Translations under genes and position numbers: made by a program
In this document: positions 25,020-33,441 of the stretch, piece by piece
How the letters are laid out: every line of letters begins with the position of its first letter
How positions within the stretch are numbered: position 1 is the first letter of the stretch
Notes under the pieces: generated by a model
Told to the model about the DNA's origin: nothing
Seen by the model: only the letters and a program-made list of their open reading frames with translations
Databases searched by the model: none
NCBI GenBank assembly: GCA_963665555.2
Contig: OY762308.1
Span: forward strand, 248,001-312,000
DNA from: CAXXXW01 sp963665555
Lineage (GTDB): Bacteria; Pseudomonadota; Alphaproteobacteria; Thalassobaculales; Thalassobaculaceae
Length of the DNA stretch: 64,000 nucleotides
Reading direction: 5' to 3'

Positions 25020-26816
25020 ATGGGAAGGGGCATGTCGGTTCAAGCCGCGCGGCCGGACGGTTCGGGCCGGGATCCGATGAGGGAGATGCTGTGGGCCTGC
25101 CGGGGCGGCTTCGCCACCGCGGCGGTGTTCAGCTTCTTCGTCAACCTGCTGATCCTGACGATGCCGATCTACATCTTCTCGCTGTTCGACCGTGTGCTGA
25201 GCGGCGGCAACCCGTTCACGCTCGCCTTCCTGGCGCTGTTCGCCTTCGGCGCGCTGTTCGTCCAGGCGCTGATCGACATCGCCCGCACCTACCTTTTCGT
25301 GCGAATCAGCGCCTGGATCGACAGCCAGATCGGCGAGAAGGTCCTCGCGGTGTCGCTGCGATTCGCCTCGGCGCGCGGCGCGCGGCGCGACATCGACATG
25401 CTGACCCGGATGGATTCGCTGCGCCGCTACCTGTCGGGCGAGAACATTTTCGTCCTGATGGACCTGCCGTGGGTGCCGTTCTTCCTCGCCTTCCTGTTCC
25501 TGCTGAACTTCTGGGTCGGCGCGACGGCGACCGGGATCGCGCTGGTCATCTTCGTGCTGGCGCTCGCCAACAAGTGGCTGACCGATCCGCTGCACGAGGC
25601 GGGGACGGCGGCGGTGCGCGAATCGATGCGCAAGACCGACATCACGCTGCGCAACGCCGACACGATCGACGCCATGGGCATGGCGCCGCAGCTGGCCCGG
25701 CGGTGGAGCCGCGACAACGACATGGCGCTGGACCGCTTCGCCCGTTACGCGCGGCGCTCCGGCGCGATGGGCGCGGTCGGCCGGACGATGCAGCTCGGCT
25801 CGATCCTGGCGGTGATGACCGTGTGCGCCGTCCTGATCGTCGATCCCAACAGCGGGTTGTCGCAGGGCGCGATGATGGCGGCGGTGATCCTGGTCGGCCG
25901 CGTGCTGATGCCGGTGCAGGCGATGGTCTCCGGCTGGACGGCCATGACCACCGCGCGCAAGGACTACGCGCTGATCGCCGAGGCGCTGCGCCGGGGGGCC
26001 GCGATGCCGTCGCCCGCCGTCCGGTCCGGGGCGGCCGAGCCGCCGCGCGGCGCGCTGGAGGTCGCGGAGGCGGGCTTCCACCCGCCGACCGCCGAGGCGC
26101 CGGTCCTCCAGGACATCTCCTTCGCGCTCCGGCCCGGCGAATCGCTCGGCATCGTCGGGCCGACCGGCTCCGGCAAGTCGAGCCTCGCGCGGCTGCTGGC
26201 CGGCATCGACCGGCCGACGGAGGGCGGCGTGAGCCTCGACGGGCGGGAGCTGCACGAATGGCCGGGCGACGAGATCGGCCCCCATCTCGGCTACCTCGCG
26301 CAGGAGGCGACGCTGTTCAACGCCTCGATCCGCGACAACATCACCCGGTTCGCCGACGACTGGACGCGGGAAAGCGTGCTGGACGCCGCCCGGCTGGCCA
26401 ATATCGACGCCATGGTCAAGCACATGCCGCGCGGCTACCAGACCCTGGTGGGTCCCGGCGGCGTGCTGCTGTCGGGCGGCCAGACGCAGCGGGTGGGCCT
26501 CGCCCGCGCCCTTTACGGCGATGTGCGGCTGGTCGTGCTGGACGAGCCCAACTCCAACCTCGACGCGCACGGGGAGCAGGCGCTGGCGGGGACGGTCGCG
26601 GAGCTGAAGCGGCGCGGCGCGACCCTCGTCGTCATCCTGCACCGGCCGAACATCTTGCGCACGCTGGACTACATCATGGTGATGGAGGGGGGCCGGATAC
26701 GGCGGTTCGGCCGCCGCGAGGAGATGCTCTCCAGGCCCGCCGCCGTGCCGCCGCCCCGGCCGGCGGCCGAGCGGCTTCCGCCCGCCGCGAACGAACCCAA
26801 CCAGGCCACCGCGTAG
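25020..26816 (+). CDS. type I secretion system ATPase/permease (PrtD family)
   Basis: Inner-membrane ABC exporter of 598 residues that drives one-step secretion of a C-terminally signalled protein. The transmembrane domain (about 25-320) begins with GGFATAAVFSFFVNLLILTM and no C39 peptidase domain precedes it. The ATPase half has Walker A GPTGSGKSS near 380, signature LSGGQTQRVGLARAL, Walker B LVVLDEPNSNLD, and H-loop ILHRP. The start at 25020 is preferred over 25032 because GGAAGG lies 7 nt before it. Followed 8 nt later by its membrane-fusion partner; substrate and outer-membrane pore are not in the window. Confidence 0.9.
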   Translation: MGRGMSVQAARPDGSGRDPMREMLWACRGGFATAAVFSFFVNLLILTMPIYIFSLFDRVLSGGNPFTLAFLALFAFGALFVQALIDIARTYLFVRISAWIDSQIGEKVLAVSLRFASARGARRDIDMLTRMDSLRRYLSGENIFVLMDLPWVPFFLAFLFLLNFWVGATATGIALVIFVLALANKWLTDPLHEAGTAAVRESMRKTDITLRNADTIDAMGMAPQLARRWSRDNDMALDRFARYARRSGAMGAVGRTMQLGSILAVMTVCAVLIVDPNSGLSQGAMMAAVILVGRVLMPVQAMVSGWTAMTTARKDYALIAEALRRGAAMPSPAVRSGAAEPPRGALEVAEAGFHPPTAEAPVLQDISFALRPGESLGIVGPTGSGKSSLARLLAGIDRPTEGGVSLDGRELHEWPGDEIGPHLGYLAQEATLFNASIRDNITRFADDWTRESVLDAARLANIDAMVKHMPRGYQTLVGPGGVLLSGGQTQRVGLARALYGDVRLVVLDEPNSNLDAHGEQALAGTVAELKRRGATLVVILHRPNILRTLDYIMVMEGGRIRRFGRREEMLSRPAAVPPPRPAAERLPPAANEPNQATA

Positions 26817-26824
26817 GTCGAACC

Positions 26825-28198
26825 ATGTCGCTGCAAACCGTCGATCGAGACACGCTTCCCGGCCGGCCGCTCCCCGTCGGGGTGGACGAGCGGCCCTCCC
26901 GGCCGACCTGGCGCGGCGCCAGCCGCTTCGGTTACGCCGTCATCGCGCTGTTCTTCGTCGTGATCGGCGGCTGGGCGGCGACGGCCCCGCTGGCCAGCGG
27001 CGTCAACGCCGTCGGCGAAATCCAGGCCGACACCGGCGTCAAAACGATCCAGCACCTCGAGGGCGGGCTGGTGAAGGAAATCCTGGTCCGCGAGGGCGAC
27101 CGGGTCGCGGAGGGCGATCCGCTGCTGCGGCTCGACCCGCTCCACAGCGAGACGCTGTCCGCCACGCACCGCTTCGCGCTCGCGGCGCGGCTCGCCGAGC
27201 GGGCGCGGCTCAGGGCGGAGATTTCCGGGGCCGGCGCGATGGCGCTGGACGACGACCTGCTGGCGGCGGCGGCCGACCCCGAACTGGCCGGGCGGGTCGA
27301 GGCCGAGACCGAACTCTTCGAAAGCCGGCTCGACGCCTTCCGCCAGCGCGTCGGCATCCGGGAGGAGCGCATCGCCCAGATCGAGACGGAGATCGGCGCG
27401 CTGCGCAACCAGGCCGCCACGGTGGGCGAGCAGCTGGGCCTGATCGAGGAGGAGCTGGCGGACGTCCAGCAGCTTTACGACAAGGAACTGACCACCAAGT
27501 CGCGCCTGCTCGCGATCCGCCGCGCGCGGACCGGGCTGGCCGGGCGGAAGGCGGATGTCGAGGCCTCGGTCGCCCAGGCCCGCCAGCGCATCGACGAGGA
27601 GCGGCTGATCATCTCCAACATGGCGCAGGAGCGCCGCTCCGACGCGGCCGAGCGGCTGGAGCGGCTGGAGATCGAGATCGAGCGCTCGCGCGGCGCGCTC
27701 GACGTGGCGGCCGACCAGCGCGCGCGCGTGGTGTTGCGCGCGCCGGCCAACGGGCGCGTCGTCAACCTCGCGGTCAAGACCGTCGGCGCGGTGGCGGAGT
27801 CGGCGCGGCCGCTGATGCAGATCGTGCCGGACGACGAGGCGATGGTCCTGGAGGCGGAGGTCGCGGCCAACGACATCGAGCAGGTCAAGCTCGGCGCGAC
27901 CGCGCGCGTGCGGCTCACGGCCTTCAACCCGCGCCTCACGCCCCCGGTCGAGGGCGTCGTCGAGTCGGTGTCCGCCGACACGATCCCCCTGGGCCCGGGC
28001 CGCCCGGCCTGGCTGCCCCCGGCCTACCGGGTCGTCATTTCCCTCGATCCCGAATCGCTGCGCCAGAGCGTGGGCGACACGCCGCTGACCACCGGGATGC
28101 CGGCTTCGGGCATCATCGCCGTCGGCGAGCGGACCCTGCTCGAATACCTGATGGACCCGCTCACCTCCAGCTTCGAGTCGGCGCTGCGCGAACCCTGA
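26825..28198 (+). CDS. type I secretion periplasmic adaptor (HlyD/PrtE family membrane fusion protein)
   Basis: Protein of 457 residues that bridges the ATPase to a TolC-type pore. One transmembrane span lies near residues 36-55 (YAVIALFFVVIGGWAATAPL). A beta-barrel/lipoyl region follows (VKTIQHLEGGLVKEILVREG), then a long coiled coil (about 110-290), the second lipoyl half (VLRAPANGRVVNLAVKTVG), and the family C terminus ERTLLEYLMDPLTSS. Second gene of the secretion operon. Together with the ATPase it forms two of the three parts of a type I system. Confidence 0.92.
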   Translation: MSLQTVDRDTLPGRPLPVGVDERPSRPTWRGASRFGYAVIALFFVVIGGWAATAPLASGVNAVGEIQADTGVKTIQHLEGGLVKEILVREGDRVAEGDPLLRLDPLHSETLSATHRFALAARLAERARLRAEISGAGAMALDDDLLAAAADPELAGRVEAETELFESRLDAFRQRVGIREERIAQIETEIGALRNQAATVGEQLGLIEEELADVQQLYDKELTTKSRLLAIRRARTGLAGRKADVEASVAQARQRIDEERLIISNMAQERRSDAAERLERLEIEIERSRGALDVAADQRARVVLRAPANGRVVNLAVKTVGAVAESARPLMQIVPDDEAMVLEAEVAANDIEQVKLGATARVRLTAFNPRLTPPVEGVVESVSADTIPLGPGRPAWLPPAYRVVISLDPESLRQSVGDTPLTTGMPASGIIAVGERTLLEYLMDPLTSSFESALREP

Positions 28199-28206
28199 CG
28201 CGGCGC

Positions 28207-28223
28207 GGCGGCGGGGCGCCGCC
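28207..28223. terminator. GC hairpin between convergent genes
   Basis: GGCGGC (28207-28212), 5-nt loop, GCCGCC (28218-28223), between the stop of the adaptor gene and the stop of the aldo/keto reductase gene. No T-tract, so weak or factor-assisted at best. Confidence 0.3.
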
Positions 28224-28230
28224 GGCGGGC

Positions 28231-29061
28231 CTACAGGATTTCGAGCGGCCGCTTGCGCCGGGGCGGCGGGAAGGCGCGGTCGAGCTCGGCGAGGTCGCGC
28301 GGCGACAGTTCGATGTCGAGCGCGGCGCGGTTCGCCTCGACATGCGCCGTCGAGGCCGCCTTGGGGATCGAGATCGCGCCGTCCCGCAGCGTCCAGGCGA
28401 GCGCGACCTGGAGCGGCTCCGCGCCGTGGCGCCGCGCCACCTCGGCCAGCCCCCGCTTGCCGGAGAGCCGCCCCTGCTCCAGCGGCGAATAGGCCATGAT
28501 CGGCATCGACCGCTCCGCGCACAGGGGCAGCACGTCCCACTCCACGCCCCGGCGCGAGAGGTTGTAGAGGACCTGGTTCGTCTGGCAGCGCCCGCCGTCG
28601 GGAACGCGCCGCAGCTCCTCCATCTCGCCGGCGTCGAAATTGCTGACGCCCCAGTGGCGGATCTTGCCGTCGCGGCGCAACCGCTCGAACGCCGCCACGG
28701 TGTCGGCCAGCGGGTGCGGACCCGGCCAGTGCAGCAGGTAGAGGTCGATCGTCTCGACGCCCAGCCGGCCGAGGCTCGCCTCGCAGGCGGCGACGGTCCC
28801 CGCCAGGCTGGCGTTCTGGGGCAGGACCTTGGAGACGACGAAGACCTCCGCGCGCCGGCCCCGGATCGCCTCGGCGACGACCCGTTCGGCCCCGCCGCTC
28901 CCGTACATCTCGGCGGTGTCGACCAGCGTCATGCCGAGGTCGAGGCCGCGCGACAGCGCCCTTGCCTCGCGCGCCGGGTCGCCGCCCCGCTCCCCCATCC
29001 GCCAGGTGCCGAGGCCGAGCGCGGGAACCGCCTCGCCGCACGGGAGTTCGACCGTCCGCAT
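28231..29061 (-). CDS. aldo/keto reductase
   Basis: NADPH-dependent (beta/alpha)8 oxidoreductase of 276 residues. The catalytic tetrad is readable: Asp in TLVDTAEMYG, Tyr in the same motif, Lys in VFVVSKVLP, and His in LYLLHWPG. The cofactor end has AISIPKAAS. Resembles bacterial enzymes that reduce small aldehydes and ketones; substrate unknown. It starts 11 nt after holC and probably shares the pepA-holC transcript. Confidence 0.88.
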   Translation of the reverse strand: MRTVELPCGEAVPALGLGTWRMGERGGDPAREARALSRGLDLGMTLVDTAEMYGSGGAERVVAEAIRGRRAEVFVVSKVLPQNASLAGTVAACEASLGRLGVETIDLYLLHWPGPHPLADTVAAFERLRRDGKIRHWGVSNFDAGEMEELRRVPDGGRCQTNQVLYNLSRRGVEWDVLPLCAERSMPIMAYSPLEQGRLSGKRGLAEVARRHGAEPLQVALAWTLRDGAISIPKAASTAHVEANRAALDIELSPRDLAELDRAFPPPRRKRPLEIL

Positions 29062-29072
29062 CGCGCCCGCTC

Positions 29073-29522
29073 CTAAGCCGCCTTGCTCCACCGGCCGCGG
29101 TCGTCCTGTTTCCAGTAGGACAGCGCGTGGCCGTCTTCCTTGTAGCGCCGCCAGCGCTCCCGGGCCGCGCCCACCGCCGCCTCGTCGCGGCCGTCGAACA
29201 GTTCGAAGACGCGCTCGTACTCGGCGACCCGCCCGGACGCCGCGCCGTCGGTCAGGAACAGGAAGCCGGCGCCGTTCGGGTTCTCGTCCTCCGTCGCGAG
29301 CCAGACCGGCTGCTCGGCCGCGTCGCCGCCGGCGCGGGAGCCGTGCGGCAGCCAGGAGCCGGGATCGTAGGTCCACAGCAGGGCGTCGAGCGCCTCCACC
29401 CGCTCCGCGCTCGACGCCAGCACCACCGACCGGGCGCCCGCTTCCAGCGCGCGCTCCAGCAGCTTGGGCAGCGCCCATTCGAGCGGCCGGGCGGTCAGGT
29501 GGTAGAAGGCGATCTCGCTCAT
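29073..29522 (-). CDS. holC: DNA polymerase III subunit chi (HolC)
   Basis: Protein of 149 residues that links the clamp loader to single-stranded-DNA-binding protein. Typical HolC features are the start AFYHLTARPLEWALPKLLERAL, the LLWTYDPGSWLPHG block, the LATEDENPNGAGFLFLTDG block, and the C-terminal RRYKEDGHALSYWKQD. It lies 28 nt after pepA, the standard pairing in proteobacteria. Confidence 0.92.
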   Translation of the reverse strand: MSEIAFYHLTARPLEWALPKLLERALEAGARSVVLASSAERVEALDALLWTYDPGSWLPHGSRAGGDAAEQPVWLATEDENPNGAGFLFLTDGAASGRVAEYERVFELFDGRDEAAVGAARERWRRYKEDGHALSYWKQDDRGRWSKAA

Positions 29523-29550
29523 CCCGCCGCGCCCCCGGACCGCCGCGCCC

Positions 29551-31029
29551 TCACGCCTCGCAATGCGCCTTCACCATGTGGTTCAGCAGGCGCACGCCCC
29601 ATCCGGCGCCGCCCTTGGGCACGGTGGGCGCGTCCTTGTCCGTCCACGCCATGCCGGCGATGTCCATGTGGATCCACGGGCATTTGTCGACGAAGCGTTC
29701 GAGGAAGCAGGCGGCGGTGACGCTGCCCGCCTCCCGGGGACCGGCGTTCTTCATGTCGGCGACGTCGGAGTCCATCATCCGGTTGTAGTCGTCGCCGAGC
29801 GGCATCCGCCACACGCCCTCGCCGACCGCCTTGCCGGCCTCGGCGAGGCGGTCCGACAGTTCGTCGTCGTTGGCGAAGTAGCCGCAATTGACCTTGCCGA
29901 GCGCCACCATCATCGCGCCGGTGAGCGTGGCGAGATCGACCATGAACCGGGGGTTGCAGGTCTTTTTGGCGTACCAGAGCGCGTCGGCCAGCACGAGCCG
30001 GCCCTCGGCGTCGGTGTTGACGATCTCGATGGTCTGGCCGCTCGCCGAGGTCACGATGTCGCCGGGGCGCTGGGCCGCGCCGTCGGGCATGTTCTCGACT
30101 AGGCCGACGATGCCCACCACGTTCGCCCTGGCCTTGCGCCCGGCCACCGCCTTCATCAGCCCGGCGACGGCGGCGGAGCCGGCCATGTCCCACTTCATCG
30201 CCTCCATGCCGGAGGCGGGCTTGAGCGAGATGCCGCCGGTGTCGAAGCACACGCCCTTGCCGACGAAGACGGCCGGCGCGTCGCCCGGCTCGCCGCCGTT
30301 CCAGCGCATCGCGACGAGCCGGCTCTCCCGCGCCGACCCCCGGCCGACGCCGAGCAGGGCGCCCATGCCGAGTTCGGCCATCTCCGCCTCGCCCAGCACC
30401 TCGACCTCCAGCCCGTCGGCGGAGAGTTCCGCGAGCCGCTCGGCGTAGCTTTCGGGATAGAGCACGTTGGGCGGCTCCGAGACCAGGTCGCGGGCGAGGA
30501 AGACGCCGGCCGCCACCGCCTCCAGTTCGGCGAAACGCGCGCGCGCCGCCGCCGGGTCCGACGCCAGCACCTCGACCGCGGCGAGGGAGGGTTTGTCCTC
30601 CGGCTTCCGCCTGGTGCGGTACTTGTCGAAGCGGTAGGAGCGCAGCAGCGCGCCGTAGGCGATATGGGCGGCGCGGACGGCGGCGTCGGCCGCCGCGCCC
30701 TCGCGGTCCTCCACGAGCACGGAGACGGACTCGGCGCCGGACTTGGACAGCGCCGCGTAGAGCGAGCCGCCGGCCCGCTCGCACCACAGCGCGTCCACAT
30801 CCTCGCCCGAGCCGAGGCCGTACAGCAGCACGCGGCCCCTGGGCGCGAACACGTGCAGGACCTGGTGCGCCTTGCCCTCGAACCGGCTGCCCTCCATCGC
30901 GGCCGCCAGCAATCCGCCCGTCGCCGCGTCGAGCGCCGCCGTCATGGGCGTCGGCTCGCGCCCCTCCAGCACGCCGACCGCGAGGGCGCCCTTCTCCGGC
31001 AAGGCGAGTTCGCCGAACGCAATCCGCAT
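29551..31029 (-). CDS. pepA: leucyl aminopeptidase PepA
   Basis: Cytosolic two-metal (M17) aminopeptidase of 492 residues. The metal and catalytic residues are in VGKGVCFDTGGISLKPA, the family motif NTDAEGRLVLADALWYA, and WDMAGSAAVAG. An N-terminal macro-like domain covers about 1-170. Length is normal for the family. PepA may also bind DNA in some bacteria; nothing here shows that. First gene of pepA-holC-aldo/keto reductase. Confidence 0.94.
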   Translation of the reverse strand: MRIAFGELALPEKGALAVGVLEGREPTPMTAALDAATGGLLAAAMEGSRFEGKAHQVLHVFAPRGRVLLYGLGSGEDVDALWCERAGGSLYAALSKSGAESVSVLVEDREGAAADAAVRAAHIAYGALLRSYRFDKYRTRRKPEDKPSLAAVEVLASDPAAARARFAELEAVAAGVFLARDLVSEPPNVLYPESYAERLAELSADGLEVEVLGEAEMAELGMGALLGVGRGSARESRLVAMRWNGGEPGDAPAVFVGKGVCFDTGGISLKPASGMEAMKWDMAGSAAVAGLMKAVAGRKARANVVGIVGLVENMPDGAAQRPGDIVTSASGQTIEIVNTDAEGRLVLADALWYAKKTCNPRFMVDLATLTGAMMVALGKVNCGYFANDDELSDRLAEAGKAVGEGVWRMPLGDDYNRMMDSDVADMKNAGPREAGSVTAACFLERFVDKCPWIHMDIAGMAWTDKDAPTVPKGGAGWGVRLLNHMVKAHCEA

Positions 31030-31061
31030 GGACCGTCTCCCGTTTCGCGAGGATGGCGCCA

Positions 31062-31090
31062 GCCGTAGCGCCGCGCCGCGCCGGAGTCAA
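31062..31090 (-). promoter_or_regulatory. candidate promoter for pepA-holC
   Basis: Minus strand TTGACT (31090-31085), 17-nt spacer, TACGGC (31067-31062), about 40 nt before the pepA ATG. The -35 is strong, the -10 weak. Confidence 0.42.
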
Positions 31091-31120
31091 TCCGCGGCTC
31101 CGCCGCGCGCGCGGGCGGCG

Positions 31121-31149
31121 CTGGACTGGCCGGGCCCGGGCGCTAGGAT
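31121..31149 (+). promoter_or_regulatory. candidate promoter for the lptF-rsmA operon
   Basis: CTGGAC (31121-31126), 17-nt spacer, TAGGAT (31144-31149), about 52 nt before the GTG of lptF. Divergent from the pepA promoter. Confidence 0.47.
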
Positions 31150-31200
31150 GGGCGGGGGCCGGCGGACGCCGCCGGCCGGGCGGCGGCGAGGGACGGGCGC

Positions 31201-32328
31201 GTGAAACTCGACGGTTACATCGCCAGGCAGCTCGCCGTCGCCGCGCTGGTTGTCGTCGTCTCGCTCACCTGCGTCATCTGGCTCAGCCAGTCGCTGCGGT
31301 TCGTGGACATGATCGTCAACCGCGGGCTGCCGCTGGGGACCTTCCTCCACCTGACCGCGCTGCTGCTGCCGACCTGGCTGTCGATCGTCCTGCCGATCGC
31401 CGTTTTCGCCGCCGTGCTGTTCGTGTACGGCCGGATGACGGGCGACCGCGAGATCGTGGTCCTGGAGGCCGCCGGCCTCGGCCCGCTCCGGCTGGCGCGC
31501 CCGGCGCTGCTGGCCGGCGTCGCGGTCTCGCTGCTGTGCTACGCGATGACGCTGTGGCTGGTTCCGCTGTCCTACCGGGCGTTCAAGGAGCTGCAGTTCC
31601 GCATCCGCCACGACAACACCGGCGTGCTGCTGCGCGAGGGCGTGTTCAACGCCCTCCCCGGCGGCGTCACCGTCTATATCCGGGAGCGGGGGGAGTCGGG
31701 CGAACTCGCCGGCATCGTCGTCCACGACGAGCGCGACCCGGAGGAAACGGTGACGATGCTCGCCGAGCGCGGCGCGCTCTCCTTCGCCGCGAACGGCCCC
31801 AGCGTCTTCATGCGCCACGGCAGCCGCCAGACCCGCGATGTCGCGACCGGCCGGGTCGGCCTGCTCTATTTCGACAGCTACGCCGTCGATCTCGGCGGCG
31901 GGAAGGCGGCGGAGCCGCGGATCCTGCGCGACCGGAACGAACTCCACATCCGGGACCTGCTCCAGCCCACCGAGCGCGTGGCCATGCGGCGCGATTTCGA
32001 CGCCTATGTCGCGGAGGGGCACGCCCGGCTGACCGCGCCGCTGCTCGCCGTCGCGCTGCCGGCGGTCGGCCTCGCGGTGCTGCTGGGCGGCCCCCTGACG
32101 CGCCGCGAGCAGACCTGGCGCGTGCTCGCCGCGGTCGCGCTGGCCGCGGGCGTGGAGGCGCTCGGCCTCGGCGGCAAGCTGCTGGCGGCCCGGCAGCCCT
32201 GGTGGATCCCGTTCATGTATGTTTCGATCCTCGGGCCGGCCGGACTCGCGCTGGCGGCGCTGGCGCGCCGCAGGCTGCGCCGGCCCGGGCCGCGCGCGGC
32301 CGCGCTGGCGGCGCGGGCCGGGATTTGA
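31201..32328 (+). CDS. lptF: LPS export ABC transporter permease LptF
   Basis: Inner-membrane permease of 375 residues in LptB2FGC, which extracts LPS from the inner membrane. The start is a GTG. Transmembrane segments lie near 14-30, 50-75 and 100-120, then a periplasmic jellyroll (about 130-265), then three spans ending in the last 100 residues. Family motifs are the N-terminal YIARQLAV and MTGDREIVVLEAAG near 85. First gene of lptF-lptG-lptD-surA-pdxA-rsmA; lptG follows 16 nt later. Confidence 0.92.
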   Translation: MKLDGYIARQLAVAALVVVVSLTCVIWLSQSLRFVDMIVNRGLPLGTFLHLTALLLPTWLSIVLPIAVFAAVLFVYGRMTGDREIVVLEAAGLGPLRLARPALLAGVAVSLLCYAMTLWLVPLSYRAFKELQFRIRHDNTGVLLREGVFNALPGGVTVYIRERGESGELAGIVVHDERDPEETVTMLAERGALSFAANGPSVFMRHGSRQTRDVATGRVGLLYFDSYAVDLGGGKAAEPRILRDRNELHIRDLLQPTERVAMRRDFDAYVAEGHARLTAPLLAVALPAVGLAVLLGGPLTRREQTWRVLAAVALAAGVEALGLGGKLLAARQPWWIPFMYVSILGPAGLALAALARRRLRRPGPRAAALAARAGI

Positions 32329-32344
32329 GCGCGGGAGGCGCGCG

Positions 32345-33439
32345 GTGAGGCACTCCGTCACGCTGTCCTGGTATTTCGGGCGCCAGTTCGTGTTCTGGTT
32401 CCTCGCGGCGCTGCTCGGCGTCATGGCGGTGGCGCTGCTGCTCGACACGCTGGAGCTGCTGCGCCGGGCGTCGGGCAGGGAGGCCGCGACCGTCGGCGCG
32501 GTGCTGCGCATGGCGCTGCTGAAGGCGCCCGGCATGGTCGAGACGATGTTCCCCTTCGCGGCGCTGTTCGGCGGCATGATCGCCTTCGCGCGGCTCACGA
32601 GGAGCCACGAATTGACGGTCGCGCGCGCCGCCGGCGTGTCGGTCTGGCAGTTCCTGCTGCCGGCGGTGCTGGCGGCGGCGGCGCTGGGCGGGATCGCGGT
32701 CGCGGCGCTGAACCCGGTCGCCTCGGCGACGACGGCGGAGTTCGAGACGCTGGAGAACCGCGTGCTGCGCAACCCCGGCCGGGCGCTGTCGTTCTCCCCC
32801 GGCGGCCTGTGGATACGCGAGCGGATCGCGGACGGGCATTCGGTGCTGCACGCCCGCGGCGTTTCCGGCGACGGCGAGTCCCTGTCGGGCGTCTCCGTCT
32901 TCCTGTTCCGGGGCGAGGACGATTTCCGCTCCCGCGTGGACGCGCCGGCCGCGCGGCTGGACGCCGGGCACTGGACCCTGAGCGACGCGACGGCGACCGC
33001 CGGCGACGGGACGCAGGAGGCGCGCGCGGTCTACCGCCTCGCCACCGACCTGACCGTGGACAACATCCAGGACAGTTTCGGCTCGCCGTCGACCGTGTCC
33101 TTCTGGGAGCTGCCCCGGTTCATCGAGGTCCTGGAGAACGCCGGCTTCTCCTCGACGCGGCACCGGCTGCACTGGCACGCCCTGCTCGCCTCGCCGCTGA
33201 TGCTGTGCGCCATGGTGCTGGTCGCGGCGGCGGTGACGCTGGGGCCGGCGCGGCGCGGCGGCGCCCTCGCGCGGATCTGCGCCGGCCTGTTCCTCGGCTT
33301 CCTGGTGTATTTCGTCTCGGACGTGGCGTTCGCGCTCGGCCTGTCGTCGCGCGTCCCGCCGGCGCTGGCGGCGTGGACGCCGGCGGTCGCGGCCGCGCTG
33401 CTCGGCGCGACCGGCCTGCTTCACCTGGAGGACGGCTGA
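32345..33439 (+). CDS. lptG: LPS export ABC transporter permease LptG
   Basis: Partner permease of LptF, 364 residues. A GTG start with GGGAGG 8 nt before it was chosen; the frame upstream runs into lptF. Three N-terminal spans, a periplasmic jellyroll (about 115-260), and three C-terminal spans. The RLTRSHELTVARAAG segment near 80 matches the cytoplasmic coupling helix of the family. The LptD start lies only 2 nt after its stop. Confidence 0.92.
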   Translation: MRHSVTLSWYFGRQFVFWFLAALLGVMAVALLLDTLELLRRASGREAATVGAVLRMALLKAPGMVETMFPFAALFGGMIAFARLTRSHELTVARAAGVSVWQFLLPAVLAAAALGGIAVAALNPVASATTAEFETLENRVLRNPGRALSFSPGGLWIRERIADGHSVLHARGVSGDGESLSGVSVFLFRGEDDFRSRVDAPAARLDAGHWTLSDATATAGDGTQEARAVYRLATDLTVDNIQDSFGSPSTVSFWELPRFIEVLENAGFSSTRHRLHWHALLASPLMLCAMVLVAAAVTLGPARRGGALARICAGLFLGFLVYFVSDVAFALGLSSRVPPALAAWTPAVAAALLGATGLLHLEDG

Positions 33440-33441
33440 CG

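Noticed and set aside
24843..26642. Very long minus-strand frame running upstream of the GT4 gene
   Set aside because: Antisense to the secretion ATPase; the GTG at 24842 with a proper N-terminal motif is the start.
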